Source: Dipteris shenzhenensis (taxonomy: Eukaryota; Polypodiophyta; Polypodiopsida; Gleicheniales). Taken from it: 64,000 nt of DNA. This document shows, piece by piece, positions 36,901-46,969 of this stretch. The first letter of the stretch is position 1; each line of letters begins with the position of its first letter. Below the pieces are notes generated by a model that saw only the letters and a program-made list of their open reading frames with translations, was not told where the DNA came from and did no database searches. The stretch is taken from NCBI GenBank assembly GCA_047967505.1, contig CM106539.1. One strand, given 5' to 3'. Position numbers and translations under genes: made by a program.

Positions 36901-39900
36901 CTATAAAAAAGACATGCAGACCTCTTGGCCTGGAAGTACACAAAAACCTCTTGGAGCCTGGGAACATTCAAAAGATATGGATTGAGTACAGCAAGTTTAG
37001 AGCTCTGCAATCCTCATGATGTCCAATCAGATGATTTGAGGAAGGATTGGAAGATATATCTAAGGTCTGACAACTCTCGGAATTGAAGCTTGCAATGACT
37101 ACATACGTGACAACTTTTGAGTCAAGGTTTTCAGACTTCCCTCCTCTGAAATAAGATTCATAACAAGCATATTATTCCACAATCGTTCCTTTAGAAATGG
37201 AAGCTTTTGTCCCATACACATGACTTCGGTTTTGTGATCAAGAGATTGCAAACAGCCCAGTAATCTATCGTCTCAAAGAATTCTACATTAGATGATTTGA
37301 TAGGGTGCTAGAGTAGCAGCTTATTGTGGGCTACACTATTGTAAGCAGTTTGGCCTACTGGACTGCACAAGCATTAAAAGCATTTGTTTTAGTAGCACGT
37401 TGGGCTATGCTGTAAAATATTCAAGTGTACTGTGATAATATTTGACTTGAAACTAGCCCCCATACACAAATTTGCTACTTTTGGAATGACAAGGGTAGCA
37501 CCACCTCCTCACAAATTTGATATGCGGCTTGTTGTATTTAACAGCTGCAGCAATATACTTGGAATTTGCCACATCTAAAAGGCAACCATGTGTTTCTCTA
37601 AATAATTTCACTTCAGCCCATAACCATATTTATGCTTTGCTCCCTTTCTTACCTCAACGAGCCACCCTGCACGATAAAGTGAAATAACATTTAAAACAGT
37701 GGCAGTATACAGAGACTCTCTTAGGATGTTAATATTGACGATAAAAGGAGCCAGGTAAAGGCAGGAGGTTCAAACCGAGGATGGGAATTCCCCTTGACCA
37801 CTTTCTGTCCATACTTGCGCCATCTGTAACCATCGTCAAGAATATCAACCTCACTTGTCGTTTGTACCACAACTCGAGGCTCTCGTATAGTCCTGAGTGG
37901 GCCACTTGCTAGTCCCTCCTTGGCCTTCTCTATCCTCCTGAAGTGAGGTTCATAAAAAAGAGTCAGCATACACTTTCATATAGAGTAAAGGCAGAAACAG
38001 CTGCCTTACTAAGATACACACCAGCTGCCTTACTAAGATACACAAGGCGGGGTACCTGCGCTTAGAATCTGGTTCATCATCATCACCTTTACTGCCCTCA
38101 TCTTCCTCAACTTCATCATCACTAGTTGAGCCCAAGGATGGTTCTGGAGTACCAGCTAAACCACCACAAAAAGGGCCCCTCGATGATGAAGATGGATCTG
38201 CAGAGCTCCTGTCACTATCCGCTTTTCCAACCCTATTAGAAATGTCAGCTCTATCCAGCAACGCTGAATGAGAAGCCTCCCGACCTGTTCGATCTGACAT
38301 ATGGCCCCCATTCATAGCTGACCTACGGGTAGCTTGTGGCTTTGCATGGTTATGCTCTCCTTTGTAGACAATTTCAGTAACTTCTCCTTCATATGAACGT
38401 TCGACCTTTTTCTTCACTGGACAGTTAGGACTTGTGCACTTGTAGTAACTGCGAGGATATTCACTACCTTTCACTTGCTTCTGCCCATATTTCCTCCAGT
38501 TATAGCCATCCTCAGACGGCCTCTCAACCACTTGTGGCAGAGGATGTGCAACAGCCAGTACTTCAGACTCTGTAACCTTTTCTGAAGGCTCGGTTCCACC
38601 TGTTGATTCAAGAGGACCTTCTGATTGTATGGGTGCCACCAGCCCATTGAATGAGGGGACTGAGGTCAAAACTGACGTGGATTCGGAAACTGCTTGTGAC
38701 TGGGCTTGTGCCTGAACTTGCGCCAGGGCCTGTTGATGAGACAGCCCAAAGGGACCCTGCGAGCCATTACATTTACAAGGTTCACATAAGAGATAAGATG
38801 CAATAGAAAAGAGATAGGATTCCCCTTATTGCAACAAACTTCTACCACTAATAAATTACAAACAAAGCTAATTATTATACAAGAAGCACAAAGCAGGTTG
38901 ACTGCAGCAATGCCCTCCTGCTTCTCTTTATCTTGATGATATTAAACATTTCTGCATCAATTACACTTCAGTATCACAGCATCTGTAGAAGTCTACGATT
39001 TACTAAGATGTCTCTGTGATTTTACCAAGCAGTAACTCCTATGACCTAGGCCAAAAGCTAACTCGCCAGGACACATCAGAACCATGACCATCATAAAGTT
39101 GTGTTTACAAAGGCACAACAGAGTACTCGAATCTTGAATCTCATATGATTTATAAACTTAAGTTTTCCAACCTGAAGAACTCACAAGTCCACAAAATATG
39201 ATGCCACGGTTACTATTGAATAGAAACGATAGGATGTAGAAGCATGGCGTGATAATTCTTCTCTACAATAAAATACGATGGAAACACACTAAAAACTGAG
39301 ATACTGGTCACTCCTACGATACTTGAGCGGACTTGATCTAATTACCATGCCAGCGAGAGACGAGAGTGGATGGCTTGCCAAGTGTGGGTGAGGCTTAAAA
39401 ACAAAACTCCCATCCTGATCAGAACTGTCCTTGGAGCTATCAGGAACACCTGTTGGTCCACATTCCTGGGCCAAAGGGGGTAAGGGGAACGTGCCTGTTG
39501 TCGGAGATGGCTCGGCCTGCAACAAAATAATTCGACCAACACCTGAGATAACTAAGCACCCAGCAATTGCAACACCTGAGACATGATAACCTATGAGAGA
39601 GGAAACCACGCTTCTACACCAAAAATCAACAAAAATTCACCTGCGCTGTGGGCAGAAGGACCGGTGAGTCCAATAACGTCGTGGGGCTGAGGCCTGGTGG
39701 AATGGTAAGATATGGAGAACGAGGAATCGGAAGTCTGGACGGCGTCATCGTTTTAAATCTGGCATTACTGAATCGCGCAGAACCGGAAATTCCCTGTGGT
39801 CCCAGCCCCTTGTTTCCCACGGCTGAAGCCTCTGCTACATCCATCGGGGAGCCTAACATACCCTTGATAGGAGCGGAATCACCCATTTGAGCGGTCGGAG

Positions 39901-40138
39901 ACGCCATAGCCCCAGCCAGCAACTGCGAGAACGACTTGTAATCAGCATAAGGGTCCTGTTCTGCAAATAGGCTAGACACAAAAGTCATAGGACTCGGGGT
40001 CGAAGCATCGAAACCCCCAAGAAGAGCTTCCGCTGGCTTTCGAGGAGGCAGAGTCAGCGTAGGAAGTGAAGAAGCGGGTTTTGCAAGCATCACCACTCCA
40101 CCTTCCCCTGTCTCCGAACTGCTTCCATTGGATTCCAT
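31872..40138 (-). CDS. group I WRKY transcription factor (WRKY2/20/34 type), 5 exons, 703 aa
   Basis: Nuclear DNA-binding regulator that recognises W-box promoter elements. The exons are 39641-40138, 39346-39516, 38056-38756, 37776-37937 and 31872-32451. They total 2112 bp, all junctions are GT-AG and phases 0, 0, 2, 2 match. The N-terminal WRKY domain has WRKYGQK at residues 310-316 and zinc ligands C330, C335, H358, H360 (C-x4-C-x22-HNH). The C-terminal domain has WRKYGQK at 496-502 and C516, C521, H545, H547 (C-x4-C-x23-HNH). Two intact domains define group I. Residues 120-180 hold a Ser/Thr-Pro cluster around [18 protein letters not shown], and EPSPTTGTF follows in exon 2. Such clusters are MAP-kinase targets in related factors. 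SKRRR (454-458) could be nuclear targeting. The start is the first in-frame ATG. Orthology within the WRKY2/20/34 set is inferred from domain spacing and the N-terminal motifs. Confidence 0.92.
34120..34970 (-). pseudogene. non-LTR (LINE) ORF2 tail with zf-RVT domain
   Basis: Minus-strand frames at 34970-34540 and 34533-34339 join into the typical end of a plant LINE reverse transcriptase. [14 protein letters not shown] is followed, after a frame break at about 34540, by [20 protein letters not shown] and [13 protein letters not shown], the Cys-Cys-His-Cys signature of the zf-RVT domain. The upstream [13 protein letters not shown] part fits too. The piece lies in the same orientation as the host WRKY gene. 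5' truncation is normal for LINE insertions, but I could not identify a poly(A) tail or target duplication. Confidence 0.8.
35290..36490 (+). pseudogene. Ty1/copia RT/RNase H fragment in the WRKY intron
   Basis: Plus-strand blocks in order: [20 protein letters not shown] (about 35338-35400), the RT C-terminal [17 protein letters not shown] (about 35936-35985) and HRHCDSD*AKDVESG (about 35995-36035, decayed RNase H Asp motif). The [20 protein letters not shown] block follows (36245-36300), and a polypurine-like AAGAGGGGGTG lies at 36500. Frames are broken and a short piece around 35400-35560 is locally duplicated. It is inserted opposite to the WRKY gene and belongs to a lineage other than the 58-63 kb family. 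Confidence 0.75.
37776..37937 (-). CDS. WRKY exon 4, first half of C-terminal WRKY domain
   Basis: Acceptor CTTCAG. Encodes RRIEKAKEG, the conserved [19 protein letters not shown] block and [15 protein letters not shown]. It ends inside an Arg codon at donor GTTTGA, the R-type intron position conserved in C-terminal WRKY domains. Confidence 0.92.
38056..38756 (-). CDS. WRKY exon 3, N-terminal WRKY domain
   Basis: Begins [19 protein letters not shown], a Gln/Ala-rich helix. It then carries the first WRKY domain and its zinc finger, followed by an acidic linker with [20 protein letters not shown]. The donor GTACCC interrupts an Arg codon (phase 2). Reading past this donor adds only intron sequence. 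Confidence 0.92.
39346..39516 (-). CDS. WRKY exon 2 (residues 167-223)
   Basis: 171 bp, exactly 57 codons, both borders phase 0. The acceptor is TTGCAG and the donor GTAATT. It starts [14 protein letters not shown], completing the Ser-Pro cluster begun in exon 1, and has an acidic/serine stretch [12 protein letters not shown]-like further on. Confidence 0.88.
39641..40138 (-). CDS. WRKY exon 1 (residues 1-166)
   Basis: Starts with [14 protein letters not shown] and ends [12 protein letters not shown], then the donor GTGAAT. It encodes the disordered, Ser/Pro-rich regulatory N-terminus with the [14 protein letters not shown] block that is diagnostic for this WRKY type. It is clearly GC-richer than the surrounding intergenic DNA. 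Confidence 0.9.
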
Positions 40139-41260
40139 GCGTAAATTTGTGCTGATATCTGAAGTTCTTTCCACACCTAAGCTAAATACTGGCCTTGGTT
40201 TGTCAAAAGGGCCAAAGAGCTTCTCAACTCGAAAAGTAGCTGACAAGTCGGGAGGCTATCAGGCGATCTATCTGAAATCAAATGCTCGCCAGTGGATTTC
40301 TGTCTTTTTCTAACGTCTGAGCCGGAAAAGATCTGTCCTTGTGAAGGAGTAGACGAAGAACGTAAGTACCCAGGCAATCTGGTGCCTCTGGAGTTCAATC
40401 TGACCAAGTCAAACAGAGGTCGAAATACAGGTTTCTTTGAAGCACTCCACCCAAAGCAAGTGGAGATATAAGATAGGCGCAGCAGAGAGTGGGGAAGTAG
40501 GGTGGAAGTTATCGAATCGATGAGGGAGGGGTAAGTCCAAAATCCAACGGAAGAGCACCCACAGAATCAACAAAAAGGAGAGCTGCCACGAGGAGATTGA
40601 GATGCAGAAGAAAAGGCAAGATGTGGGAGGGTGAGAAATGTCAGCGAGAGGAATAAGAAAGCCACGGTGAAGATAATACTAGTACTACTAGAGGCAGAGA
40701 GATGGGGCAGGGAAAGAAGCAGGGGGCGCATTGGGTCCCAATTTCCAGACAGAAAGGCGTAGGGCTGGGCTAAAATTCAACGAGATGACAGGGGTGGTAC
40801 GCGGCAAAAGGAAGAATCAGAGGACAAAAGGAAACGCGTTCCTGTTCAAAAGGGCGGGCAGGCAGGGGAGGTAGAAAATCCGTGGAGCGGGCAGTTGAGA
40901 CATGACAGCAAAAGAAAACACACACACCCCCCCCCACGCTTAGCTGCCTACAAGAGGCCGCCACTGCTACCAATCCACGATCCAGAGACACAGAGAAAGA
41001 CACAGAGCGCGCGGTGATCCAAACAAAAGATTGTCATAGCATACACAAATACAGCAGCTGCAGGCACATGGAGATCTCGAAGACTGACATGAACATGGCC
41101 ATAGGAGGAAGGACGGCAAGCAGGATCTTGCTTGCAGAGAAACCTGAAAGAGAAAGAGGAGAGAGACAGATTACCAAATCATGAATTGGCAAACGCAAAC
41201 ACAGAGCTGGTGTGCGGGAGGAAGGCAGAGAGACTATATCATTTGACTGGCAACTAACCC
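40139..41260 (-). promoter_or_regulatory. WRKY 5' UTR and promoter candidate region
   Basis: GC-rich DNA extends about 1.1 kb upstream of the WRKY start, unlike the surrounding AT-rich repeats. It includes C-runs (40927-40937), GA-rich stretches (41145-41170) and several short upstream ATGs on the gene strand. No TATA box could be assigned with confidence. The frame upstream of the chosen ATG is open only to about 40246 and has no earlier ATG. Confidence 0.4.
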
Positions 41261-42326
<1,066 letters not shown>

Positions 42327-42369
42327 TATCTTGGTGGGACGACACAAAAATTATTCTTCTCCTCCGCCT

Positions 42370-43240
42370 TCACTCCAACAAGTGCATTGAATTTCACCTC
42401 TAAAGATGGCGTCAACGCCATTTACAAGGCCCTCAGAAATATTGAGATTCACTGCACACAATTTTCCACAATCATGCTGGGTTTTAGATGGAGCTCTTTG
42501 TGAAGCCCTCCTATTGATTTTGTGTCGAGCAAAAGCCTTATTGTTTGGCTGCATGTCTTGTGTTTGACATCATTGTCTTCTATGTAATATGGAGTTGTTG
42601 GCAACTTCATGAAGATGTCATGGTTAAGCATGTCCTTCACCGCAATTGTAAATAAAAGATCAGGCACCTCAGATGGAGCAACTGGCCGCCTGTAGTACAA
42701 AGCGTTAATTGTTGTGATGTTGTTTGGAGTGTGCATGGTAGTCTGCAAGTGATTCAGCTGACCTAGGGACACGCTATTATGGGTGTTGTGAGTTCGTAGT
42801 ACAGTTCCAAAGTGAAGGAGATTGTCAATGTTGAAGGCTTGCATGAGAATATCCAGTTCTCCTTTGTAGGGCTTGCTTGGCAAATGTCGCCGCACAGGAG
42901 TAAGTCAACCCCTCCGAAAGGTTGCAATCAATTGTGCTTTACACATGTCTGCTGTAATGAAAGTGTTTTGGCCAACAGCAAGACCTCATCGAACATGATT
43001 AGTTGCACATCCTTGTACATTTGTGAGAGTGTTTGCAATTTCTCTATAGCAAGGCTTTTGTATGTACATGCAAGTCGAGGCAATTTCAGTGCGGAGTGGA
43101 TGGTTGTGCCATCTATGTTGTATGCAGCTTTCTCGGTGGTAGTTGCACGTCAGCGGCTCGATCATGCGAGTAGTGACGGAGGAGAGCCTACACTATGAGT
43201 AGCAGAGTGAATGTTTTGCCTGTGCTAGCGTCTCTTGACC
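42370..43240 (-). pseudogene. Pif1-like DNA helicase fragment, Helitron type likely
   Basis: Minus-strand reading from 43240 gives ordered Pif1-superfamily motifs. There is a Walker A remnant STGKTFTLL (about 43226-43200), then AAYNIDGTTIHSALKLP (about 43140-43090, motif Ia), YKDVQLIMFDE (about 43020-42985, Walker B), GGVDLLLCGD (about 42915-42890, motif III) and a DI..LN-like region (LQTTMHTPNNITTINALYY). After a frame change comes NISEGLVNGVDAIFRG (about 42450-42400). At least three frame changes are needed, so it is dead. Pif1 helicases of this divergent kind in plant repeats usually come from Helitron transposons. No Rep domain or Helitron end was found here, and a decayed cellular PIF1 cannot be excluded. 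Confidence 0.8.
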
Positions 43241-43656
43241 AAAAAAAGGCAAAAACGTATTTTCGTGTCTAATCATTTTTTGAGCATTATGTTTTCAACG
43301 ATCAATCATTGTTTGGTGTTCAGCCTACGTAACTATGGTCATGCACATGAATGTAAAGTCGCTCTCCCTATTGTGGTGATTTTGCTTGTGAAGTCTTGCA
43401 ACTCTATGTACAAGTTAAACTTGGAGTCGAGTGGCCGGTGCTTGTCATTGCATCGTTGGCCATGAGGCTCTATCTTATGGACTGAAATACAAGGTGCCTA
43501 AAATTTGTATAGCTATAGTCTCATCACGTGTGATCTTTCTCTCTCCTCATTTCCTCAATGATAAGGTCTTCTCTCTCATGCAAGTCTCAACTTCTACCTT
43601 TCTACATGCCCTCACTCTTTCTCTAGTGAGCTCATAGATTCTTTAGAATCTTGACA

Positions 43657-43669
43657 TGGTATCAGAGCC
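43657..43669 (+). other. primer-binding site (initiator tRNA-Met)
   Basis: TGGTATCAGAGCC directly after the LTR end TTGACA, a perfect match to the plant copia/gypsy-type Met primer site. It fixes the element's plus orientation. Confidence 0.92.
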
Positions 43670-44875
43670 ACTTTGTAGCTCATTCCCTTAAAGACATTTG
43701 AGTTTTTCTTTAAGGATGTTTTGCAAGGCTTACTGAGTGTGTTGCTAAGTGAAGGTTTATTTCCAGGTGTGTTGTTCCATTAATGTTCAACTACGAAGAA
43801 GGCCTTGCATCCTAAGAAGCTTGCAAAGCTTCGAAGCTCCAAAAAAGAAGCTATGTGCAACCACAAATCAAAAGCTGCAAGCAAAGCAACTCATGCTATT
43901 GTAGAAGCAGAGAGAAGAATCTGCATGTAAAGATTTGCTTCAACAACTCAAATCCGAAAAGCAAGAGGACTCATAGGCGACAATAGGCAACCTCAAACTA
44001 CTAGAAAAGGCAATAGAATTTCAAGCTTTGAGCAAAAGCGACCAAAAGGAGAAGCTGTGGGAAGCAGCTCAAGTCATGAGAATCTCGAACAAACAAGTTA
44101 TGATGAAGCCATTGTAGAAGACGACCCGCGAGCTAGAAGTATGCACGACTTCAAAGCTTGTAGGCAGAATTCCTAGAAAAGTTCAACATGCTCAAGAAAA
44201 AGTGGCAGCAAATCAACGAGCTATACTACAAACAATAGCTTGTAGAGAACATGCAAGCTCGGCTGAGGAAAGAATCTTGGAAGGCCAATGGGCTAAAGGA
44301 CCTATGACCATTTGTGGGTAGCAAGAAAAAGCTACCAAGAAAGTTAATCTTGCAATCTCCTTGTAATACACACAAGCTCCAAGAAAAACTCATACTTGCC
44401 TACAGCCATGCATGGATTGCAAGTTGCAAGCTTGGAGAAGAGAAGGCCAAATTAATGTAGTAGAGAGCCAAGAAGCTTGGTAGAAAGAGGCAAAGAAGAA
44501 AGGAGGAGCTCGGGCGGCAACAAGATGAAATGAACATAAGAAGAGGCTTGAATGAATGAGCTTGGAGGAGCTTGAAGCAAGGTGACAATAGGAAGGAGGA
44601 ACCCTTCACGTAAAAGCCAATGTTTTCTAAATCTACCCTAAGGTTCAAAACTTAGGGCTTGGACCATAGTCAACCTTTTAGTTGACCTTATCCTTTGCCA
44701 CCTCCTTTACCCTCTTCTAAGGGATTCTTAGCCCTAGTCACATTACAAGATACAAGCCTTTTCTGACACAAATACCGACCTTTTTTACACTAAAAAGTTT
44801 TTTTTTTTAAACGGGAGAAAAGGTCAGTATTTACGTCGCTACTAGCGTCAAAAAAGATGCATCACTATATAAGCA

Positions 44876-44945
44876 TCGGTATATACCAACTTTGGTAAAG
44901 GTTGGTATATACCGACACTGGTAAAGTGTTGATATATACCAACCT
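44876..44945. promoter_or_regulatory. left subterminal repeat array of the CACTA element
   Basis: Three copies of the motif (T)CGGTATATACC or variants: 44876-44890, 44900-44916 and 44929-44945, about 24-29 bp apart. A further relic lies at 44820-44832. In En/Spm such motifs bind the TNPA-like protein. Here they match the motifs at the right end and at 49.78-49.89 kb. Confidence 0.75.
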
Positions 44946-45069
44946 TTAACAAAACTATATGAAAAAATTAGTGGGGCAAAAAAGGGCTTGCTGTGGCCCC
45001 ATTTTGCCCCACTAATGTTTATTTTTTTGCATTACAAAAGAATGTTTACAAGCAAACAAGCGAGATAAA

Positions 45070-45250
45070 ACTCTCAAACCTTGTTTGTTACAAAATTTCC
45101 CTTGTAAAAAGGGTGATACAAAATCGCTCAAACGAGCCGACAAACAAAAACATATAAATGCCAAAGTATATACAATCTTATTTGTTACAAAATTTCCCTT
45201 TCGAAAAGGGTGATACAAAATCACAACATGCCGAAGTATATACAAACTAC
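45070..45250. repeat. tandem duplication, unit about 105 bp
   Basis: TTTGTTACAAAATTTCCCTT, then AAAAGGGTGATACAAAATC and GCC(A/G)AAGTATATACAA, occurs twice (from about 45085 and 45181). It lies just downstream of the minus-strand CACTA gene and may belong to its 3' UTR. Confidence 0.75.
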
Positions 45251-45254
45251 TACT

Positions 45255-46873
45255 AATACTACTATTGATGCTGCTCATTTGACTCATCGTCGTCATCATC
45301 GCCCTGGCCCTCATGACCTCCGCTTGATGATCCCTAGCCCTCGCCGAAGCCGTCTAAGCCAAATCCCTTGAGAACTACATCCTCGTCATAACCGCTCACC
45401 TCCGCTAATGGGATGTTAGAGCTTGCACCCTAAGAATGAAACCATTTTAATTTGAAATTAGATTGGAACTTAGAGAATAAGACAATTAAAAAAGTGAGAA
45501 TACAAGTTGGAGTAGACTTTACCGAGCGAGCAGCCACCGCAGCCCAACGAACTACCACTCCCTTTGCCTCCATCTCAATAAACCACGGCTTTGCTCCTAT
45601 GCGGAATGCACATCTCGTCTCTTCATTTTTGTGGGAAGGCAACCAATCGTAGATTGTTGTGGACCCAAATTACGAGAGTTAGATAAAGTGCATGCAATAT
45701 GTAATAAAACAAATAGGACAATAAATTATATGAGAAGAAGTCGACTTACCACCCATGCCTCGAATGCAACCATTTTGCCACTGTCAAGGTGTGAAGCACC
45801 TATGGTGTCCAGCCATCTCCTCGCAGCCCTCCTCTAATTGTCAAACTTTTGGGGATTGTCCCTCAGCTCCTTCTTTAAAATCTTCCAGTCAGCTTTATCA
45901 GCCCAACTGGGTTAAGGCTTCTTTGCCATGATGGCATCTCGCAAGTCCAACCTACGATGCTTCAAGACAACACACATGTGCTCTCGCATGTAATTGTCAT
46001 TGAACTCCCAATTGGAGGGGTTAGGGTCTTGTCTTTTCAATTCCTTGATGACTGCCTTCTTCTTTTCGTCGTCTTGGTGCTGCCAGTCAATTGTTATGCT
46101 GCTCTTGAAATGGTCGCTCATCAACCGCCTCATGGTGGCCAGCACTTCTTTGCCCTTTTTATCTTCTATGATCTCTTTACCCCTAGTGAGGTCATAGTAC
46201 AGGTCCTCGGGCGGGGACGGGGGAGTGGCAGTAGTAGTAGAGCTAGAGCGAGGGGTGGTACTGCGAGTGCTTATGGAGTGAGGAGTAGCAGAGGGAGTGG
46301 GCTCTTGGGTGCCTCTACCTGTGAGTGGAGAGGGCAAGGGACCTAACTGGTACTGGGTCTCATGACCAAGTGGAGACCTGTAGGGATGTGAGTGTGTTGC
46401 CTCGTCTACATCCCTCGAGTCATCACAGTAGCCTCGACCCTTCCTACTCTTCTTGGACTTATGATGGGTATGCCCAAGTCGATCTCGAAGGGACTGCAGG
46501 GGACGGCTGTCGAGTAGGTCCAACCGCCATCAATGGCCCTAATCTACCCCAAGGGGTGTAGGACATGGAATAGTTGAGGTCCTCTGGGACATCAGAGAGA
46601 AGAATCTCGCTGTGTTCGCATCACTTAGGGATGCGACAAACTCGTCCACACTGTCGACGACGGGATTGCTGATGAAGCCAGGGGCTTTTAGCAAAGGTCT
46701 CCCCAAGGGGTAGTCGCAGTGCTAGGTCCGAGAGGAGTCGGCCCAAGGGTAGTCACAGGGCTAGGCCCTCGAGGAGTCAGTTGAGGGGAATCAAAGTCCT
46801 CTGGAGAATACAGATCATGACGTCTCCTCCTACGAGGGGTTTCGCACTCTCTAAACGTGTGACGTGATGCCAT
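45255..46873 (-). pseudogene. CACTA second gene (TnpA-like/Transposase_24-like), minus strand
   Basis: An ATG at 46873-46871 starts MASRHTFRECETPRRRRRHD. A Pro/Ser-rich segment follows. The longest open part (46523-45912, 203 aa) has Ser/Thr/Pro repeats, then KGKEVLATMRRLMSDHF and an Arg/Lys-rich C-terminus with WEFNDNYMREHM and RRLDLRDAIMAKKP. Further coding-like parts at about 45900-45780 (RRAARRWLDTIGASH) and 45430-45255 (acidic, DDDDESNEQHQ) suggest several exons. The layout resembles the accessory DNA-binding protein genes of plant CACTA elements. Exon joins are uncertain and frameshifts are likely, so I call it a pseudogene at moderate confidence. Confidence 0.55.
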
Positions 46874-46969
46874 GTCATTTGGGAGGATTGGACAAACGTA
46901 GACAAACACGAAAACAAAAACAAACACGAGCGGGTAAGAAACGGAAAGACAATTTACTTAAAAGACAAT

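Larger units (their letters stand above)
32452..37775 (-). other. WRKY intron 4, 5324 bp, hosts retroelement fragments
   Basis: The other three introns are 124, 589 and 118 bp, so this intron is greatly enlarged. Besides the LINE (34120-34970) and copia (35290-36490) fragments it holds CT microsatellites (32501-32535 and 33870-33900), a T-run (34020-34038), a CA tract (34907-34941) and short duplications such as CAACACCCACACCTATTACG at 32957 and 33006. No other coding motif was seen in it. Confidence 0.85.

Noticed and set aside
37757-37776. Reading of WRKY exon 4 through its donor (frame FEPPAFTW and on)
   Set aside because: The donor GTTTGA at the conserved R-type position joins in phase with SYYKC in exon 5. 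The read-through would destroy the zinc finger.
40139-40246. N-terminal extension of WRKY exon 1 beginning LSATFRVEKLFGPF
   Set aside because: The open frame reaches 40246 but has no ATG before 40138, and an upstream exon could not be supported.
43657-43669. tRNA gene remnant
   Set aside because: The match is only to the 3' end complement of initiator tRNA-Met and lies beside LTRs, so it is a retroelement primer site. No full tRNA cloverleaf was recognised in the window.
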